From NCBI GenBank assembly GCA_963766935.1, contig CAVYBY010000006.1:248001-312000 (forward strand): DNA of 64,000 nt, in the 5' to 3' direction. The DNA is from CAVYBY01 sp963766935. Its GTDB lineage: Bacteria; Actinomycetota; UBA4738; HRBIN12. This document shows positions 26,275 through 35,128 of the stretch, piece after piece. The position numbers and the translations under genes were made by a program. The first letter of the stretch is position 1, and every line of letters begins with the position of its first letter. The notes under the pieces are model-generated. The model saw only the letters and a list, made by a program, of their open reading frames with translations, ran no database searches and was not told the origin of the DNA.

Positions 26275-27258
26275 ATGGCACGCTCACGAAGGTCCCGCCG
26301 GTTCCGCTGGGTGAACGCGGCGCTCTTGGTCGTCCTGCTCGTGGGCGGCGCGGTCGCCTATCTGGCGCTCAGGGGCCCCACGGCGTCGAGCACAAGCCCC
26401 GCCACCGCCAGCGTCGCGCGCGCGACGGTCGAATCCACGGTTTCGGCCTCGGGCTCGATCCAGAGCGCCGATGCGCTCGATGTGAGCTTCGCCGTCTCGG
26501 GCCGCGTCCGGTCGGTGCTGGTCGGCGTCGGCGATCACGTCGAACAGGGCGATCTGCTCGCCAAGCTGAAGAACACCGACGGCGACGTCGTCGGCTTGCA
26601 TTCGCCGATGGCGGGCCGGGTCTCGGCAGTCGACCTCGTGGCCGGCGAGACGATCGGCACCGTCGGCAACCAGGCCGTCTCCCCCGCCGGGACCGACGCG
26701 AGCTCGACGGCCGGCTCTGACTCCGGCTCCATCGAAATCACCGACCTCTCCCACCTGATCGTGCTCGCTTCGTTCTCCGAGACGGACGTGGCCAAGCTCG
26801 AGGTGGGCCAAGCGGCGACCGTGACGATCGATGCCCTCCAAACCTCCGTCGACGCGGTCGTGACGCAGATCGACGTCACGTCGACGGTCAGCAACAACGT
26901 CGTCGACTACGGCGTCACGCTCCGGCTGAAGAAGCGGCCCGCAGGCATCAGACCGGGGCAGACCGCGACCGTTCAGATCGTCACGAAGCGCGCCCGAAAC
27001 GCCCTGTCGGTCCCGTCGGCGGCCGTGCAGACGATCGGCGGGCAGTCCGTCGTGACGATCCTGCAGAGCGGGCAGGAGACCCAGGTCGCGGTGAGCGTCG
27101 GGGTCGAGGGCGACCAGACGACCGAGATCGTGAGCGGGCTCTCCGAAGGAGACCAGGTCGTGATCCCGACGACCACCGGATCGAACGGCTTCCCGCAGGG
27201 CGGATTCCCGAGAGGCGGTTTCGGGTTCACCGGCGGGGGCGGACCGGGCGGTAACTGA
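26275..27258 (+). CDS. membrane-fusion/adaptor protein (MacA/HlyD type)
   Basis: 327 residues from ATG 26275. A basic N-terminus precedes one membrane anchor (WVNAALLVVLLVGGAVAYLAL). Split biotinyl-lipoyl hairpin segments follow (VSGRVRSVLVGVGDHVEQGDLLAKL and SPMAGRVSAVDLVAGETIGTVGN), then beta-barrel and membrane-proximal regions (ITDLSHLIVLASFSETDVAKLEVGQAATVTID). It ends in a glycine/phenylalanine-rich tail. The ATGA overlap with the ATPase gene and the permease after it define a MacAB-like exporter operon. In a monoderm-like cell it would work without an outer-membrane channel. Confidence 0.88.
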   Translation: MARSRRSRRFRWVNAALLVVLLVGGAVAYLALRGPTASSTSPATASVARATVESTVSASGSIQSADALDVSFAVSGRVRSVLVGVGDHVEQGDLLAKLKNTDGDVVGLHSPMAGRVSAVDLVAGETIGTVGNQAVSPAGTDASSTAGSDSGSIEITDLSHLIVLASFSETDVAKLEVGQAATVTIDALQTSVDAVVTQIDVTSTVSNNVVDYGVTLRLKKRPAGIRPGQTATVQIVTKRARNALSVPSAAVQTIGGQSVVTILQSGQETQVAVSVGVEGDQTTEIVSGLSEGDQVVIPTTTGSNGFPQGGFPRGGFGFTGGGGPGGN

Positions 27259-27965
27259 TGGAGGCCGCGACCCCGGTCATCGAGCTCGACGACGTCTCGA
27301 AGATCTACGGCGCCGCCGAGACGGAGGTGATCGCGCTCGACCACGTGGACCTCCGCGTCGACCGCGGCGAGCACGTCGCGATCATGGGCGCGTCCGGATC
27401 CGGCAAGTCGACGCTGATGCACATCGTGGGATGTCTGGACATCCCGACCGCAGGGCGCTACCTGCTCGACGGCATCGACGTCACGATCCTGGATGACGTC
27501 GACCTGGCGCTCGTGCGCAATCGGCGGATCGGGTTCGTGTTCCAGGCATACAACCTCCTGCCGAGAACCACGGCTTTGGAGAACGTCGAGCTTCCGCTTG
27601 CCTACGACGGCGTGAAGCTCGCGGAGCGACGGCGGCGGGCGGAGGCGGCGCTCGAGATGGTCGGCCTGGCCGACCGGATGGATCGCCCCCCATCCGAGCT
27701 CTCCGGCGGCCAGCAGCAACGGGTCGCCCTGGCGCGCGCCCTCGTGACGTCGCCGTCGCTCCTCCTTGCCGACGAACCCACCGGCAACCTGGACAGCCAT
27801 TCGACGGCCGACATGCTCCGCGTCATCGACGGTTTGCACGACGCCGGCCACACGATCGTGATCGTCACGCACGAGGAGGACGTCGCCGCGCATGCCGACC
27901 GGATCATCCGGCTGCACGACGGAGCGGTCGCCGAAGACCGGCGGAGCGCGGATGTGAGTCCATGA
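27258..27965 (+). CDS. MacB-type ABC transporter ATP-binding protein
   Basis: 235 residues. Walker A GASGSGKST (about residues 40-48), Q-loop in FVFQAYNLLPRTTALENVELPL, signature LSGGQQQRVALARAL, Walker B LLLADEPTGNLDS and H-loop VTHEED are all intact. The sequence style (LDDVSKIYG..., ENVELPLAYDGV, GNLDSHSTADMLRVI) is that of the LolD/MacB/FtsE branch. It starts in the stop of the adaptor gene and its own stop overlaps the permease start, so the three are translated as one operon. It powers conformational cycling of the MacB-like permease. Confidence 0.93.
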   Translation: MEAATPVIELDDVSKIYGAAETEVIALDHVDLRVDRGEHVAIMGASGSGKSTLMHIVGCLDIPTAGRYLLDGIDVTILDDVDLALVRNRRIGFVFQAYNLLPRTTALENVELPLAYDGVKLAERRRRAEAALEMVGLADRMDRPPSELSGGQQQRVALARALVTSPSLLLADEPTGNLDSHSTADMLRVIDGLHDAGHTIVIVTHEEDVAAHADRIIRLHDGAVAEDRRSADVSP

Positions 27966-29176
27966 GCCCGGTCGAAGTCTTCCGGTTCGCGTGGCGCGGG
28001 CTGGGCGCGAACCGCCTCCGTTCGGCCCTGACGACGCTCGGCGTCCTGATCGGTGTGGGAGCCGTGATCCTGCTGGTCGCCGTCGGCAACGGGTCCGCGC
28101 TCCAGATCCAGCAGAACATCGAGCGACTCGGCACCAACTCGCTCACGATCTTCTCCGGGCGGTTCGGACCGGCCACCTCCGGCGGGACCCAGAGCCGCGA
28201 CACGTCGCTCACCGTCCAGATCGCGGCGGCGCTCGCTGACACGAACGGGGCGCCGGACGTCAAGAGCGTCTCGCCGGAGGTCACCTCCCAGGCGACGGCG
28301 ACCTCCGGCGCGGACAGCTCCTCGGTCCAGATCGTCGGGACCTACCCGAGCTATTTCGAAGCGTCGAACAGCCCGGTCACGACCGGGACGTACTTCACCA
28401 ACAACGACGTGCTCGATGCGCGGAAGGTGGCGGTGATCGGGAGCACGGTCGCCGACAGCCTGTTCGGCCAGGACGACCCGATCGGAAAACAGATGTCCGT
28501 CGACGGGACGCTGCTGCGCGTGGTCGGCGTGCTCGGCGACAAGGGCTCGGCGGGGTTCGGAGATGCCAACGCCGTGGTGGTGGCGCCGCTCACGACGGTC
28601 CAGCAGAGCATCACGGGCTACGGCCCCGTCTCCTCGATCGTCGTGGAAGCGACGAGCCCCGACACCGTGGACGCCGCCGAGGCCGAGATCACCGCCATCC
28701 TCGATCGCCAGCTGGACGTGACCAATGCGGCCGACGCCCCGTATCAGATCCTCAGCCAAGCGCAGCTGCTCTCCGCGAGCTCCGACACCACGCGCACGTT
28801 CACGGTGCTGCTCGGCGCCGTCGCCGCGATCAGCCTGCTGGTCGGCGGGATCGGCATCACGAACATCATGCTCGTCACGGTGACCGAGCGGACGCGGGAG
28901 ATCGGGATCCGCAAGGCAGTCGGCGCCCGGCGCGGGAGCATCCTCGGCCAGTTCCTGGTGGAAGCGACGATGCTCTCGGCCACGGGTGGGCTGCTCGGCG
29001 TCGCCGCCGGCGTCATCGGGAGCCGTTTCACCATCGCCGGCGTGAAGCCGGTCGTCGTCCCCGGATCGATCGCGCTGGCGCTCGCCGTCGCGATCGCGAT
29101 CGGGCTGTTCTTCGGCAGCTATCCGGCCAACCGGGCGGCCTCGCTCCGACCGGTCGAGGCTCTCCGCTACGAGTGA
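27962..29176 (+). CDS. MacB-type ABC transporter permease
   Basis: 404 residues: an N-terminal TM helix (LRSALTTLGVLIGVGAVILLVAVG), a large extracytoplasmic MacB-PCD domain (about residues 50-250, with AVIGSTVADSLFGQDDPIGKQM) and three C-terminal helices of the FtsX domain. These include LLVGGIGITNIMLVTVTERTREIGIRKAVGAR, the family hallmark. MacB-type transporters are mechanotransmitters exporting peptides, lipids or toxins from the outer leaflet; the substrate is not predictable. It is last of the core trio, followed 18 bp later by a small membrane-anchored protein gene. Confidence 0.93.
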   Translation: MSPVEVFRFAWRGLGANRLRSALTTLGVLIGVGAVILLVAVGNGSALQIQQNIERLGTNSLTIFSGRFGPATSGGTQSRDTSLTVQIAAALADTNGAPDVKSVSPEVTSQATATSGADSSSVQIVGTYPSYFEASNSPVTTGTYFTNNDVLDARKVAVIGSTVADSLFGQDDPIGKQMSVDGTLLRVVGVLGDKGSAGFGDANAVVVAPLTTVQQSITGYGPVSSIVVEATSPDTVDAAEAEITAILDRQLDVTNAADAPYQILSQAQLLSASSDTTRTFTVLLGAVAAISLLVGGIGITNIMLVTVTERTREIGIRKAVGARRGSILGQFLVEATMLSATGGLLGVAAGVIGSRFTIAGVKPVVVPGSIALALAVAIAIGLFFGSYPANRAASLRPVEALRYE

Positions 29177-29194
29177 TCCAAGGAGGAATCCCAC

Positions 29195-29782
29195 ATGGAC
29201 CAGCAACCTCAGACCCAGATTCCCACCCCCCCGCCGAACGACGACTTGCAGGCGATGCTGCGCGGAGGTGGCGGTGGGCGATCCACCACGTTCACGCTCG
29301 TGCTCGCGGCGGTCGCGCTCCTCGCCATCGGCTTCATCGGTGGGCTGATCGTCGGCAAGCACGTGGAGTCGACGCGTCAGGTCGCGGCCGGGATCGGCTC
29401 GCGACCCGGCTTCCTCGGCAACGGCGGGAACGGAGGTGGGCTCCCCGGCGGCGGGTTCCCGGGCGGCGGCAGCCAGGGCAACAACGGCGGCAACGGGCAG
29501 GCGAACGCGGACATCACCTTCGGAACGATCCAGAGCATCGACGGCGACACCATCACGATCCGGACCCAGAGCGGCGACACCGTGACCGTCAAGGCGGGCG
29601 CTGACACGCAGGTTCGCGTCACAAAGGACGGATCGGTGAGCGACCTGAGCAAGGGGTCCACCGTGGTGGTCGCCGGCACACTGAACGGGAGCACGGTCGA
29701 CGCCACCTCGATCAGCGAAGGCGGCGGCTTCCCCGGCGGCTTCGGAGGGACGGGCCAGGGAGGAGCCGGATCCTCAGGCTGA
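29195..29782 (+). CDS. membrane-anchored DUF5666-type protein
   Basis: 195 residues from ATG 29195 with an excellent AAGGAGG site 8 nt upstream. A short cytosolic Pro/Gly segment and one membrane helix (TFTLVLAAVALLAIGFIGGLIVG) lead into a Gly/Asn-rich linker. An extracellular domain follows (ITFGTIQSIDGDTITIRTQSGDTVTVKAGADTQVRV...GSTVVVAGTLNGSTVDATSI), which matches the small beta-barrel DUF5666. It ends in a Gly/Phe-rich tail like that of the adaptor protein at 26275. The position directly after the MacB permease suggests a role with that exporter. Function is unknown. Confidence 0.7.
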   Translation: MDQQPQTQIPTPPPNDDLQAMLRGGGGGRSTTFTLVLAAVALLAIGFIGGLIVGKHVESTRQVAAGIGSRPGFLGNGGNGGGLPGGGFPGGGSQGNNGGNGQANADITFGTIQSIDGDTITIRTQSGDTVTVKAGADTQVRVTKDGSVSDLSKGSTVVVAGTLNGSTVDATSISEGGGFPGGFGGTGQGGAGSSG

Positions 29783-29895
29783 GCCATATGTTCCACGCCC
29801 ACCCCGAACTGGTCGACGCGATCGTCTCCTTCGCGCCCAAGACCGCGACGGGCTGACTATGCTCGCCTTGCTCAGGTGCGACGGAGGAGGGAAGG

Positions 29896-30549
29896 GTGCC
29901 GAGGCTCTTTTCGATCAAGCCCGCGATCACGATGCGCGGCAGGAAGTTCTTCGGGGTTCGGGGCTGGTCCGGGAAGCCGACGCACCCGCCGCTGACGGAC
30001 TTCCCGATCGTGGCCTACGTCCTCGCCGCGGCGTTCGACCTGATCTCGTTTGTCGTCTGGAAGTCCAAGGGGGCGGAGTCGACGATCCCGTACGACGCGT
30101 TCATCGCCGCCACCTGGGTGATCGTCGCGGGCGGAATCGTCTCGCTCGGGACGGCGCTCACCGGATTCTGGGACTGGTGGAAGGGGATCCCTCGGAAGAA
30201 GGGAACTGGGGTTCTGGGTCGCGCGCAACACACGCAGGTTTGGCGGACCATCAACTGGCACGCCACCGTGATGCTGACGGTGACGGCCATCGTGATCGTC
30301 GACATTGTCGTCCGGTTCCTGAAGTACGACCGTCACCACGCCTCGCTCTCGGTCACGGTCCTGTCGATCCTCGCCGGAGCGCTGGTCTCCTACGGGGCCA
30401 CCTACGGCGGTTCTCTCGTCTTCGACTACCAGTTCAACGTCGAGGACGTGTCGCGCTCCACCGTCTGGGACGAGACCGAGGAGGATCAGTTTCCCGGCCG
30501 CAAGCCGTCCCCGCCCCCCGAGCAAGGGTCCGGGGCGTCGACCACCTGA
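29896..30549 (+). CDS. DUF2231-type membrane protein
   Basis: 217 residues from GTG 29896, preceded by GGAGGAGGGA. The N-terminal HPPLTDFPIVAYVLAAAFDL and three further membrane segments (WVIVAGGIVSLGTALTGFWDWW, INWHATVMLTVTAIVIVDIVV, LSVTVLSILAGALVSYGATYGG) match the DUF2231 family of predicted membrane proteins. Conserved His residues on TM1 and TM3 there may bind heme or metal. The C-terminal 40 residues are acidic and Pro-rich. No operon partner is evident. A 22-codon open frame (29788-29856) lies between this gene and the previous one and is not considered a gene. Confidence 0.75.
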   Translation: MPRLFSIKPAITMRGRKFFGVRGWSGKPTHPPLTDFPIVAYVLAAAFDLISFVVWKSKGAESTIPYDAFIAATWVIVAGGIVSLGTALTGFWDWWKGIPRKKGTGVLGRAQHTQVWRTINWHATVMLTVTAIVIVDIVVRFLKYDRHHASLSVTVLSILAGALVSYGATYGGSLVFDYQFNVEDVSRSTVWDETEEDQFPGRKPSPPPEQGSGASTT

Positions 30550-30722
30550 ATTCGGACCTCCCGCCTCTTCCCTTCGTACTCGGGATCACCGCATTCCGGA
30601 TACAAGGCTGACTGTAGGTCAATCGGTGCCCGCTTCTTCCCCCAACGATGCTCTTCAGTCGCGCGCGGAGCATGCCGAATGGTTATGGAATTCCGCCGAA
30701 AGAAAGAAGGAGGTGAAGGCTG

Positions 30723-31187
30723 ATGCTTTCGAGGCTCTTGAAGCGCGCTCGCGAAGAGCAAGGCTTCACCCTCATCGAGTTGATGGTGGTCGTATTGATC
30801 ATCGGCATCCTGGTCGCCATCGCTCTGCCAACGTTCCTCGGTGCCCGTACGCGGGCGCAGAACCGCGCGGCGCAGTCCGATCTGCGGAACTCGCTCGTGG
30901 CGGCAAAGACGATCTACACCGACAACAGCACGTACGCGACGGCCACGGTTGCGGGGATGCAGGGGGCCGAAGGCAACCTGACCTTCCAGACCGCTGCGTC
31001 GACGACCGCCGCCCCGAACGTGAGCGTGATGACGACCCCGACGGCGACCCTCTGGGCCGCTGCACGGATGTCCGTCTCGGGCACGTGCTTCGGGATCAGG
31101 GACTCCGCGGGAGTGACCACGTACTGGACCTCCCCGACCGCCTGCACCGGTGTCTCGGCCAGCACCACCGGAACCGCCGGCTGGTAG
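30723..31187 (+). CDS. type IV pilin-like prepilin
   Basis: 154 residues from ATG 30723 with AAGGAGGTGA upstream. The class III signal is complete: the basic leader MLSRLLKRAREEQG is cut before FTLIELMVVVLIIGILVAIALP, with Glu at mature position 5. A polar domain of Thr/Ala-rich sequence follows, with two cysteines near the C-terminus (TCFGIRD and TACTGVS) forming the expected disulfide loop. It would be processed by a PilD-type peptidase and assembled into pili or a pseudopilus. No assembly ATPase, PilC or peptidase gene lies in this window, so the machinery must be elsewhere. Confidence 0.9.
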   Translation: MLSRLLKRAREEQGFTLIELMVVVLIIGILVAIALPTFLGARTRAQNRAAQSDLRNSLVAAKTIYTDNSTYATATVAGMQGAEGNLTFQTAASTTAAPNVSVMTTPTATLWAAARMSVSGTCFGIRDSAGVTTYWTSPTACTGVSASTTGTAGW

Positions 31188-31268
31188 CGACCTAGAGGTA
31201 GTGGTAGCCGCGCGGGCGAATCTCAGCTCTCTCCCGGAGCCGGGAAAGAAGGGCGTCGAGGAGGCGCC

Positions 31269-32531
31269 TCATCCGGGTGACCACGCCGCGAATTGGCCCT
31301 GGGCCACCAGGGCCGGCTCGGCGTCCGGCCGTGCCGGCTGGACCCAGATACCACTTTCTCCCGACTCGTTTGACCCGGCATAGGTGAAGGCGCTGCCGTC
31401 GGGGGCCCACAGGCTCATGCTCTGCGCGTACTGCTCGAAGAACTGAAGGTAGTCACTCCCGAACATGGAGCTGGGAACGAACCGAGGTGTGGTGAACGGG
31501 GAGTCGCCGCCCCAAACGCCCCAACGGAACCAGACACGACCCTGCTCTGACTCCGGCGCCAGATAGAGAAGCCGGTCGCTTGCCGGGCTCCAGAAGAAGG
31601 CCGGCGCGACGCCGGACGCCACCCGCTCGATCGCCCCCGTCACTCGGTCCACCACCGAGAGTGGACCAACGCTGTCCGTCTGGATGACCTGAAAGGCGAC
31701 GCGATCCCCGTCGGGGCTGACGACGAACCTGATCGCTCCATCGAACCGTACGAGCTCGTGGCCCCGTTCCTTGTCGCGGTCGCGGACGAGGAGGCGCTGG
31801 CCCTTTGCCGTCGCCGACGCGTAGACGAATCGTCGTCCGTCGGCCGTCCAGAACGGGACGTTGAAAGCCCCCGGGTGAGCGTCGACGGTGGTCCGCGTGC
31901 CGTCGATCGCAAGCTGTTGCAAGCGGTTGGCCCCTACGTGCACCAGCATCTGTTTTCCCGAGGGATTCCACGACAGGTAGAAGGGGCGGCCGGAGCCGAG
32001 TGGCATGGGCCCCGCGCCGCCGCCGTCGATCTCGGCGACGCCGAGCTCGATTGCGGGGGGCGACGGCGAATCGAGATAGGCGATCCGCGACGCGGTTGGA
32101 TCCCAGAACAGGTAGAAAGCTGCCGACGAGGTCGGTGTCTCGGTCGGAAGCGTTCCGTCGGCCGTCGTCGTCACGACGGCCGCCCCGCTCGCGTCGAGTC
32201 GAACCCATGCGAGGCGAGAGCCGTCCGGCGACCACGTCGGCTGCTGGATCGCCGTTTCTCCCTGCACGGCCTTGGCGAGCACGATCACATCCGATCCGTC
32301 CGGGGCGAACGTGACGAGGTTGCCCACGTCGTCGAGCACGGCAAGACGACCCGGGCCGCTCGGCAGGCCGGCCGCGCCGCTCGGAGTCGATGTCGACGTC
32401 GACGCGGCGGACGGGCTCTGCGACGTCTCGCCGATGCTGAGCGTGCATCCGGCAACCAGGACGAGCGAGACCGCGATGGGCGCGACGCCTCGAAGAACTC
32501 TCCGGACCACGAGGTCGTTTTCGGATCGCAT
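31269..32531 (-). CDS. lipoprotein with TolB/WD40-like propeller
   Basis: 420 residues from ATG 32531. A signal peptide ends in the lipobox LVAGC (VLRGVAPIAVSLVLVAGC). A Ser/Thr-rich linker follows, then propeller repeats such as QPTWSPDGSRLAWVRLD, LFWDPTASRIAYLDSP, PFWTADGRRFVYASAT and FFWSPASDRLLYLAPE, typical of TolB-like six-bladed domains. The start could be the GTG a few codons later; either gives the same mature lipoprotein. It lies between the pilin (convergent) and the kinase fusion gene (divergent, 116 bp between starts). Function is unknown, perhaps surface binding. Confidence 0.8.
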   Translation of the reverse strand: MRSENDLVVRRVLRGVAPIAVSLVLVAGCTLSIGETSQSPSAASTSTSTPSGAAGLPSGPGRLAVLDDVGNLVTFAPDGSDVIVLAKAVQGETAIQQPTWSPDGSRLAWVRLDASGAAVVTTTADGTLPTETPTSSAAFYLFWDPTASRIAYLDSPSPPAIELGVAEIDGGGAGPMPLGSGRPFYLSWNPSGKQMLVHVGANRLQQLAIDGTRTTVDAHPGAFNVPFWTADGRRFVYASATAKGQRLLVRDRDKERGHELVRFDGAIRFVVSPDGDRVAFQVIQTDSVGPLSVVDRVTGAIERVASGVAPAFFWSPASDRLLYLAPESEQGRVWFRWGVWGGDSPFTTPRFVPSSMFGSDYLQFFEQYAQSMSLWAPDGSAFTYAGSNESGESGIWVQPARPDAEPALVAQGQFAAWSPG

Positions 32532-32647
32532 CCCGATTCGTGAGGATAGCCAAGTGGCCGGACCGAACCATCCGGCCTGCATCGACCGGCGGCGGTGGCT
32601 GCGGTATGGTCCGAGCCCCGGCGCGGCCTCACGGAGGGTAGGTTCGA

Positions 32648-35128
32648 GTGCTGGTCGCTCAGCAGGCCCATCGAGACGATCCGGATCCGCTCCTCGAGGT
32701 CGTCCGCCTTACCAAGCGGTTCGGCCCCCTCACCGTCCTGCGCGGCGTGGACCTGCGGATCCGCCCCGCAGAGATCCTGGCCGTCGTGGGCGAGAACGGC
32801 GCGGGGAAGTCCTCCCTCGTCGCCTGCCTGGCCCGAGTGCTGGAAGCGGAGAGCGGCACCATCCGGTTCCGGGGCCAGCCCATGCCGCCCAGCCCCGATC
32901 AGGTGCGGGGCGCCGGAATGGAGGTGGTCTGGCAGGACCAGGGGCTCTGCGACGACCTGGACGTCGTCGCCAACGTCTTTCTCGGCCGCAGGCGCGGACG
33001 ATGGATCTTCGCCGACGCCGGCATGCGCGAAGAGGCGATCGCCGCGCTGCACCGCGTCGGCGCCGAGGACCTGCCACTCGACCGACCGGTCCGCACGCTC
33101 TCACGCGGCCAGCGTCAGATGGTGGCGCTGGCTCGAGCGCTCCTGGTGCGCCCCGAGCTCCTCGTGCTGGACGAGCCGACCGCCTCGCTCGGCGTGACCG
33201 AGACCCGGCGCGTGCTCGATCTCATCGCGGAGCTGCCGGCCGCCGGCACGGCCGTGCTCCTCGTCTCTCACGATCTCGACCTCGTCTTCGCCCTCGCCGA
33301 TCGGATCGCCGTTCTGCGCGACGGCGGCATCACCGCCGAGGTGTCTCCCCTCGAGATCCATCGCAACGACGTGGTGGCGCTCATGTCCGGCATCGAGATC
33401 GACTCCATGGCGCACCGGCAGTTGCGGCGGCTTCAGAGCCTCGTCGACCAGCTGTCCGACGTAGAGCCGGCCGCGTCCCTGCCCCTGATCGTGTCCGCCA
33501 TGGCGGCCGCCCTCGACCAGGAGATGCTCTGCGTCCACCTGCTCGAGACGACCGGAGAGGAACCGGCTCTGCGGCGGTCGGCCGCCGTCGGCATCCCCGG
33601 CCCGATGCTCGGCGTCAACGCCCGCCTTCCCATCGGCCCGTCGGGAGGAAGCGCCGGCCTCGCGGCGGCGACGGGCCAAGTCGCGGTCGTCGACGACGTG
33701 CGGACGCATCCGAGCTGGCATCGATATCGGGAGGCCGCCGCCGCCTCGGGCATCCGAAGCGCCTGGGCTGCGCCCATCGTCGGGAGCCACGGCGTCCTCG
33801 GCACCGTGTCCGGCTACGGAAGCTTCGTCGGCCATCCGAAGGAGGACCGGCTCGAGCTCGCCACGCTCTACCTCGGGTACGCGGCAGCGGCGATCGAGCG
33901 CGAACGGCTGCTGGGCGAGGTCTCACGGAGGAACCGGGTCCTGGAGACCCTTCGCGGGATGCTCGAGACGCTCGCGGGCCCGGAGCGAGTCGAAGGCGGC
34001 CTCGGCGTCTCGCTGCTGGCGCTGTGCGGCGGGCTCGGGGCCGACGCGGTCGGCGTGCTCACCGAAGGACCGGAGCGCGAGCTCGGATTCCACGCCGCGA
34101 TCGTGGTCCGGGGCGAGGACGACGTGGTGCGATCGCAGCTGGTGGCCGGGGCCGAGGCGGTGCTGACCGAGGAAGGCGGCGGCGCTCGACTCGTCGGTTC
34201 GCACCTGGCCGGCGCGCCGCTCAGACTGCCCGAGGGCCGGGCGGCGCTCGTCGCCACGTGGGGGCACCCGAGCGGTGCCAGCGCCGATGCCCTGGAGCTG
34301 CTGCGCGACGCGAGCCGTTCACTCGCTCTCGCAATGGAGGGTGAGTCGCTGGAGAAGGCCCGTCGCGAGACCGCCGGGCTGCGTCGTTCCCAAGGCATCC
34401 AACGCGAGTTGATGTCATGGCTGAGCCACGAGCTTCGCACCCCGCTCACGGCCATCCAGGGATACGCATCCACGCTGTGCCAGCCGGATCTCACGTGGGA
34501 CGAGGAGTCCACCGAGCGATTCCTGCGCTCGATCTCCGCGGAGTCCTCGAGGATGGAACGTCTCGTCGGCGACCTCCTGGACTCGAGCGCGATCGAATCG
34601 GGGATCCTCCGGCTCCAGCGCGACTGGTGCGATCTCCGTCTCGTCGTCGAAGCGGCCATCGCCTGCGTCCCTCACGGGGCAGGCATCGGCCTCGAGGTCG
34701 ATGCGGACATCGAACCGATCTGGGCCGACCACGACCGGCTCGAGCAGGTCCTCGTGAACCTCCTGGAGAACGCCCTGACGCACGGCGCCTCCTCGCGCGG
34801 CATCGAGGTGGCCGTTCGCCGGACGTCGGAGGAGGCCGTCGAGATCGTGGTGCGCGACCACGGCCCGGGCATCCCCTCCTCGCTCGTGAATCGCATCTTT
34901 GAGCCGCGCGTGCGCGGTGTGTCCTCGATCGCAGGCGCCGGGCTCGGGCTCTCGATCGCCAAGGGCATCGTCGCGGCCCACGGTGGCGACGTCGCCGCGG
35001 TCCCGACCCGCGGAGGCGCCTCGTTCGCGGTCTCGCTGCCGGTCGGCGGGCCGGCGGACGCCGGCATCCGGGAGGACCAGCCGCCGTGGAGCGTCGCCGA
35101 GCCGGAGAGGCTGGGGGATGTCCGCTGA
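32648..35128 (+). CDS. fusion: sugar ABC-transporter ATPase + GAF-like region + sensor histidine kinase
   Basis: 826 residues from GTG 32648 (GGAGGG 10 nt upstream). Residues 15-255 are a complete ABC ATPase of the ribose/xylose type: Walker A GENGAGKSS (48-56), signature LSRGQRQMVALARAL (151-165), Walker B LLVLDEP (171-177) and H-loop SHD (His208). Residues about 280-420 look like a GAF domain and about 430-570 a second GAF-like or linker region. Then comes a histidine kinase with the H-box SHELRTPLTAIQGY (His594), N-box NLLENALTHG (about 703), G1 DHGPGIP and G2 GAGLGLSIAKGI. No membrane segment is present. The kinase half resembles the KdpD branch. The next gene is its response regulator and two transporter genes follow, so transport-coupled signalling is inferred. 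Confidence 0.92.
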   Translation: MLVAQQAHRDDPDPLLEVVRLTKRFGPLTVLRGVDLRIRPAEILAVVGENGAGKSSLVACLARVLEAESGTIRFRGQPMPPSPDQVRGAGMEVVWQDQGLCDDLDVVANVFLGRRRGRWIFADAGMREEAIAALHRVGAEDLPLDRPVRTLSRGQRQMVALARALLVRPELLVLDEPTASLGVTETRRVLDLIAELPAAGTAVLLVSHDLDLVFALADRIAVLRDGGITAEVSPLEIHRNDVVALMSGIEIDSMAHRQLRRLQSLVDQLSDVEPAASLPLIVSAMAAALDQEMLCVHLLETTGEEPALRRSAAVGIPGPMLGVNARLPIGPSGGSAGLAAATGQVAVVDDVRTHPSWHRYREAAAASGIRSAWAAPIVGSHGVLGTVSGYGSFVGHPKEDRLELATLYLGYAAAAIERERLLGEVSRRNRVLETLRGMLETLAGPERVEGGLGVSLLALCGGLGADAVGVLTEGPERELGFHAAIVVRGEDDVVRSQLVAGAEAVLTEEGGGARLVGSHLAGAPLRLPEGRAALVATWGHPSGASADALELLRDASRSLALAMEGESLEKARRETAGLRRSQGIQRELMSWLSHELRTPLTAIQGYASTLCQPDLTWDEESTERFLRSISAESSRMERLVGDLLDSSAIESGILRLQRDWCDLRLVVEAAIACVPHGAGIGLEVDADIEPIWADHDRLEQVLVNLLENALTHGASSRGIEVAVRRTSEEAVEIVVRDHGPGIPSSLVNRIFEPRVRGVSSIAGAGLGLSIAKGIVAAHGGDVAAVPTRGGASFAVSLPVGGPADAGIREDQPPWSVAEPERLGDVR

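Noticed and set aside
29788..29856. 22-codon frame MFHAHPELVDAIVSF...
   Set aside because: Too short, no ribosome-binding site and no recognisable family. It may be a relic of a lost gene and is kept only as a note.
32648..35128. Possibility that the ABC-kinase fusion is an assembly join of two genes
   Set aside because: The linker region is continuous coding with no repeat or composition change. Downstream genes overlap in the order expected for a kinase and its regulator, and the adjacent transporter lacks another ATPase, so a real fusion is preferred.
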